A stretch of DNA of 64,000 nucleotides from Bacteroidales bacterium (GTDB taxonomy: Bacteria > Bacteroidota > Bacteroidia > Bacteroidales > GCA-2748055): NCBI GenBank assembly GCA_029210585.1, contig JARGFP010000002.1:1-64000 (forward strand). Direction: 5' to 3'. Shown one piece after another: positions 61,055 to 64,000 of the stretch. The notes under the pieces were generated by a model. It worked only from the letters and a program-made list of their open reading frames with translations, ran no database searches and was not told the origin of the DNA. Both the position numbers and the translations under genes were made by a program. Position 1 is the first letter of the stretch. Every line of letters starts with the position of its first letter.

Positions 61055-62365
61055 ATGACTGATCGTCGTCAATTCATCAAGAAAACAGCTGCGGCTTCAG
61101 CAGCCCTTGGATTTGCTACTTTTCCAACACTCCATGCCGGCATCCTCGGCGCCAATGATAAACTGGTGTGCGGGGTGATCGGGGTAAAAGGGATGGGATT
61201 TGCCAATCTCCGTACGTTCCTGAACCTTCCGAATACCGAATGTGCAGCCATCTGTGATGTGGATGCGAATGTGCTACAGCAACGGATCGCTGAAGTGAAG
61301 GAGATGCAGGGGAAGGCGCCGAAAGGGTATGGGGATTACAGGGAGATGCTGGAGCACAAAGGATTGGATATCATCATTATCGGAACGCCGGACCATTGGC
61401 ACACGCTTCCGTTTGTGCATGCTGCAGAGATGGGATATGCGATCTACTGTGAGAAACCCCTTGCCAATACCATCGGGGAGTGCAATATCATGGAACGTGC
61501 CGTGAACCGTTATGGCAACGTTGTACAGGTGGGTCAATGGCAGCGCAGCGATAAACACTGGCAGGATGCGATCCGTTATGTCCATTCAGGAAAACTGGGA
61601 ATGATCCGTACCGTGCGTGCCTGGTCTTACCAGGGCTGGATGAAGTCGGTGCCTGTGGTTCCGGATGGCCCCGTACCGGAAGGGGTGGATTATGACTTCT
61701 GGCTGGGGCCCGCACCCAAACGCCCGTTTAACAAGAACAGGTTCCACTTTAATTTCAGGTGGTTCTGGGATTATGCGGGAGGAATGATGACCGACTGGGG
61801 GGTACATATCGTGGACTATGCGCTGTTTGGTATGCAGCAGTACGCGCCAAAATCTGTAATGTCCATGGGTGGTAAATTTGCTTATCCTGAAGACGCTACG
61901 GAAACCCCCGATACCCAGCAGGCGATCTTTGAATTTGACGGATTCACCATGCTCTGGGACCATGGGATCGGGATCGATGGCGGCTACTATGGACGCTCCC
62001 ATGGTGTTGGTTTCGTGGGCAACGAAGGAACCCTGGTGGTCGACCGCGGGGGATGGGAAGTGATCCCGGAACCCAAAGGGGGAAATCCAACCCTGGAACG
62101 GGTGGAGCTTGTCAAAGGTGACGGCAAGGGATTGCACAATCACTGGGTGAATTTTACAAATGCCATCAAGCATGGAGAGGAACTCAACTGCCCGGTTGAG
62201 ATCGCTGCAGGAGTGGCCCGGACCTGTCACCTGGGCAACATCGCCTATAAGACCGGTCGCAGGCTTTACTGGGATGCTGAAAACAGCAGCTTTATCAACG
62301 ACAAGGAGGCAGATAACTACCTTGGTCCTGTGTACCGCAGCCCCTGGATCGTCCCGGCCGTCTAG
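61055..62365 (+). CDS. Gfo/Idh/MocA-family oxidoreductase with Tat signal (second copy)
   Basis: 436 residues. Tat motif TDRRQFIKKTAAAS at the start, then the Rossmann domain (CGVIGVKGMG), catalytic EKPLANTIGE and the C-terminal substrate domain (MTDWGVHIVDYALFG). Only moderately similar to the copy at 12980, so they are old paralogues with different substrates. It probably oxidises a sugar or inositol-type alcohol in the periplasm with a bound NAD(P). The 21-bp repeat array covers its upstream region. No hydrolase or transporter is linked. Confidence 0.9.
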   Translation: MTDRRQFIKKTAAASAALGFATFPTLHAGILGANDKLVCGVIGVKGMGFANLRTFLNLPNTECAAICDVDANVLQQRIAEVKEMQGKAPKGYGDYREMLEHKGLDIIIIGTPDHWHTLPFVHAAEMGYAIYCEKPLANTIGECNIMERAVNRYGNVVQVGQWQRSDKHWQDAIRYVHSGKLGMIRTVRAWSYQGWMKSVPVVPDGPVPEGVDYDFWLGPAPKRPFNKNRFHFNFRWFWDYAGGMMTDWGVHIVDYALFGMQQYAPKSVMSMGGKFAYPEDATETPDTQQAIFEFDGFTMLWDHGIGIDGGYYGRSHGVGFVGNEGTLVVDRGGWEVIPEPKGGNPTLERVELVKGDGKGLHNHWVNFTNAIKHGEELNCPVEIAAGVARTCHLGNIAYKTGRRLYWDAENSSFINDKEADNYLGPVYRSPWIVPAV

Positions 62366-62400
62366 CTGCCCTGCCGCTCATACGCATAAATTTCGCGTCC

Positions 62401-62509
62401 TTTGCGGTTACCACCCCTATTCCATCGCGTACTTTGCGATAATTAATGCAATAGATCACGCACATTGCGGTTGCTACCACTGTTGCATCGCACATTGCGG
62501 TTAAAAACC
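62401..62509. repeat. Short degenerate direct repeats in the gap before the flavin reductase
   Basis: Motif (A/T)TTGCGGTT(n)(n)ACCAC...TGCATCGC occurs at 62401-62429, 62464-62491 and, shortened, at 62493-62509 (CATTGCGGTTAAAAACC). The first copy follows ACGCATAAATTTCGCGTCC, a string I have met in Bacteroidota intergenic repeats. Confidence 0.6.
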
Positions 62510-62520
62510 TCTTTTTCGTG

Positions 62521-62542
62521 AACAATTTTCGCCCAAATTGTT
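62521..62542. promoter_or_regulatory. 8-6-8 perfect inverted repeat upstream of the flavin reductase gene
   Basis: AACAATTT-TCGCCC-AAATTGTT, 25 bases before the ATG at 62567. Could be an operator or a leader hairpin; no T-run follows. Confidence 0.45.
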
Positions 62543-62566
62543 ATACATTCTGAAACGATTAAAAGA

Positions 62567-63229
62567 ATGCATACGATTACAGATGTGGATAAATATACAG
62601 TGGAAGATGTGCGGCATGTGAATGATTCAACCTATGTGTTGCAGTTTTCCAGGGGAGGGATGGAATTCAAACCCGGTCAGCACCTGAACCTCGGGACCAA
62701 GGGATCGGGACAGCACAGGGAATACTCTATATACAGCAGTCCTGACAACTCCTCTATTGAGGTGCTGATAAAATTAGTGGATGACGGAGTGGTGAGCCAG
62801 CAGCTCAGGAATGTGCAACCGGGCGATGAACTGAGTGTGAAGGGACCTTATGGTTTTTTTCTTACCGATGCAAAGCCAAAAAAGGGAGAAAAGCTACTCT
62901 TTATTGCCTCTGGCACAGGAATTGCCCCTTTTCACAGCTTTATCATGTCCTATCCGGAAGCAGATTACCGGTTGATCCATGGAATACGAAATATCAACGA
63001 GGCTTATGACCGGGAACATTATAAGGCGGATCGTTATTTTGCCTGTACATCCAGGGGCAACAAAGGAGATTTCAACGGACGGATCACCGATTACCTGCTA
63101 AGCGGGCAGGAAAAAAAGGCAGATAAAGTGTATCTTTGCGGCAATAGCAGCATGATCTATGACGCCATGGATATCCTTCGTGCGCAGGGCTACAGGCACG
63201 ATCAGCTGTTTACCGAGGTATACTTTTAA
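62567..63229 (+). CDS. Ferredoxin-NADP reductase-type flavoprotein
   Basis: 220 residues, short FNR-fold oxidoreductase. FAD-binding REYSIYS (51-57) and the NAD(P)-binding IASGTGIAPF (113-122) are clear; VYLCGNSSMIYDAM and the aromatic C-terminal end (VYF) complete the fold. No iron-sulfur domain is present, so its electron partner must be another protein (ferredoxin, flavodoxin or a terminal reductase). Cytoplasmic. It is preceded by the palindrome and followed by mtaB after about 105 bases. Confidence 0.9.
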   Translation: MHTITDVDKYTVEDVRHVNDSTYVLQFSRGGMEFKPGQHLNLGTKGSGQHREYSIYSSPDNSSIEVLIKLVDDGVVSQQLRNVQPGDELSVKGPYGFFLTDAKPKKGEKLLFIASGTGIAPFHSFIMSYPEADYRLIHGIRNINEAYDREHYKADRYFACTSRGNKGDFNGRITDYLLSGQEKKADKVYLCGNSSMIYDAMDILRAQGYRHDQLFTEVYF

Positions 63230-63334
63230 AATATGTGGAGCTACAGGTTCCCGGAAAAATAAACAAAACAGATTTCATTTTTTGGTTTCCGTTTGTTGAC
63301 CTGGAACTTGTTCGGATGAAGATTGAGAAGATGT

Positions 63335-64000
63335 ATGAAAGTCCTGAAAACAGTTGCGTTTAAGACATTGGGGTGCCGGCTCAACCAGTTTGAGACCGAC
63401 GCACTTGTGACCGGTTTCCATAATGCCGGTTACCACGTGGTGGAAGGAGATGAAAAGGCAGATGTCACTGTGATCAATACCTGTACCGTTACCAACCAGA
63501 GCGACCAGAAATCGAGGCACACCATCAACCATGCCGCGGCAAAGAACCGGGACGGGCTGGTGGTGGTGACCGGCTGCATGGCCGATAACTACAAGGAGAA
63601 ACTGGAGGGACAGGAGCAGATCACTTACGTGGTCGACAACGACCGCAAGAGCCAGATCGTGGAACTGGTCAACGGTCACTTTACCGGGGAGATCATTCAC
63701 CCTGACAAGATGATGGGGGACCGGTTCGGGTTCGACACGGTTCAGAAGAGTCTGCATACCCGTACCTCGGTGAAGATCCAGGATGGGTGTGACAATTTCT
63801 GTACGTTCTGCATCATCCCGTCGGTCCGCGGAAGGGCCGTCAGCCGCCCGGTGAAGGACGTACTGGATAATGTCAGAAGGGTTGTCGATAACGGCTTTAA
63901 GGAGGTGGTCATCACCGGGGTCAATATTGGCCGGTACGACGATGAGGGCCTCACCTTTGAAAACGTGGTGGAGCAGGTGCTGGAACTGCCGGGAGATTTC
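63335..64000 (+). CDS. mtaB: tRNA t6A37 methylthiotransferase MtaB, N-terminal part (cut by window edge)
   Basis: 222 codons, open to the right edge. Radical-SAM methylthiotransferase: N-terminal UPF0004 domain with Cys 14 (KTLGCRLNQFETDA), Cys 50 (NTCTVTNQS) and Cys 81 (TGCMAD) for the auxiliary iron-sulfur cluster, then the SAM cluster C152-x3-C156-x2-C159 (CDNFCTFC). KTLGCRLNQFE separates MtaB from MiaB and RimO. It turns t6A37 into ms2t6A37 in tRNA-Lys. The ATG at 63335 is chosen over one four bases earlier, which is out of frame. Confidence 0.92.
   Translation, partial: MKVLKTVAFKTLGCRLNQFETDALVTGFHNAGYHVVEGDEKADVTVINTCTVTNQSDQKSRHTINHAAAKNRDGLVVVTGCMADNYKEKLEGQEQITYVVDNDRKSQIVELVNGHFTGEIIHPDKMMGDRFGFDTVQKSLHTRTSVKIQDGCDNFCTFCIIPSVRGRAVSRPVKDVLDNVRRVVDNGFKEVVITGVNIGRYDDEGLTFENVVEQVLELPGDF

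Overview
The window is a chromosomal segment of a Bacteroidota bacterium, probably a Bacteroidales/Marinilabiliales-type environmental anaerobe or facultative organism. The evidence is TonB-dependent receptors with carboxypeptidase-regulatory domains, DUF4249 lipoproteins, a type IX secretion sorting domain, a GldL-like membrane protein, two PPi-type phosphofructokinases, a methylmalonyl-CoA mutase small subunit, and promoters of the Bacteroidota form TTTG-N19/20-TAnnTTTG (clearest at 25217-25247, before rpsP). No rRNA, tRNA, CRISPR array or intact transposase was seen.

Layout. 1-5100 (minus): start of mutA (cut by the window edge), fumC, a small lipoprotein and a large Asp-box/BNR (sortilin-like) secreted protein. 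5156-11132 (minus): a TetR-led envelope transport operon (TetR, outer-membrane barrel, ABC ATPase, two FtsX-type permeases, LolA-like protein). 11240-12683: an asparagine synthetase gene broken by an internal deletion. 12980-19800: Tat-signal Gfo/Idh/MocA oxidoreductase, RF2 with its programmed frameshift, ThuA-like lipoprotein, recX, prmC, ribD and a LOG-family gene. 19876-24483: trxA and a dnaE with a fused N-terminal proofreading exonuclease. 24728-26672: a minimal T9SS sorting-domain protein, rpsP with a long acidic repeat tail, rimM. 26767-33182 (minus): dapD-glycosyltransferase-tsaC with overlapping stops and starts, then a zinc block (fur/zur-like, yidD, znuA-znuC-znuB). 33610-39684 (plus): an Oar-like TonB receptor and two tandem phosphofructokinases. 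39800-45400 (minus): SPOR lipoprotein, then small membrane protein-mutL-rhomboid-rhomboid-EEP hydrolase. 45617-46901: gmhA and a tyrosine-rich lipoprotein. 47313-54945 (plus): an operon of an unknown exported protein, an STN-type TonB receptor, two tandem DUF4249 lipoproteins and a macroglobulin-like protein. 55183-57170: PadR regulator and a membrane protein with three exact 63-residue GldL-like repeats. 57171-59108: an AT-rich patch with an unusual lipoprotein and a small membrane protein. 59311-64000: comM, a second Tat-signal Gfo/Idh/MocA oxidoreductase preceded by a 21-bp tandem repeat array, a flavin reductase, and the start of mtaB.

How the parts fit. Central metabolism (fumarase, methylmalonyl-CoA mutase, PPi-type PFKs) fits a propionate/succinate-type fermenter. 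prfB and prmC, the gene whose product methylates the GGQ glutamine of release factors, lie 1.5 kb apart. The zinc importer sits downstream of a Fur-family gene that carries its own inverted-repeat operator. The two loci most likely to hold poorly described biology are the TonB receptor/DUF4249x2/macroglobulin operon and the PadR plus triple GldL-like-repeat pair; the TetR-led Lol-like operon is third. Function in all three is inferred from domain type and order only.
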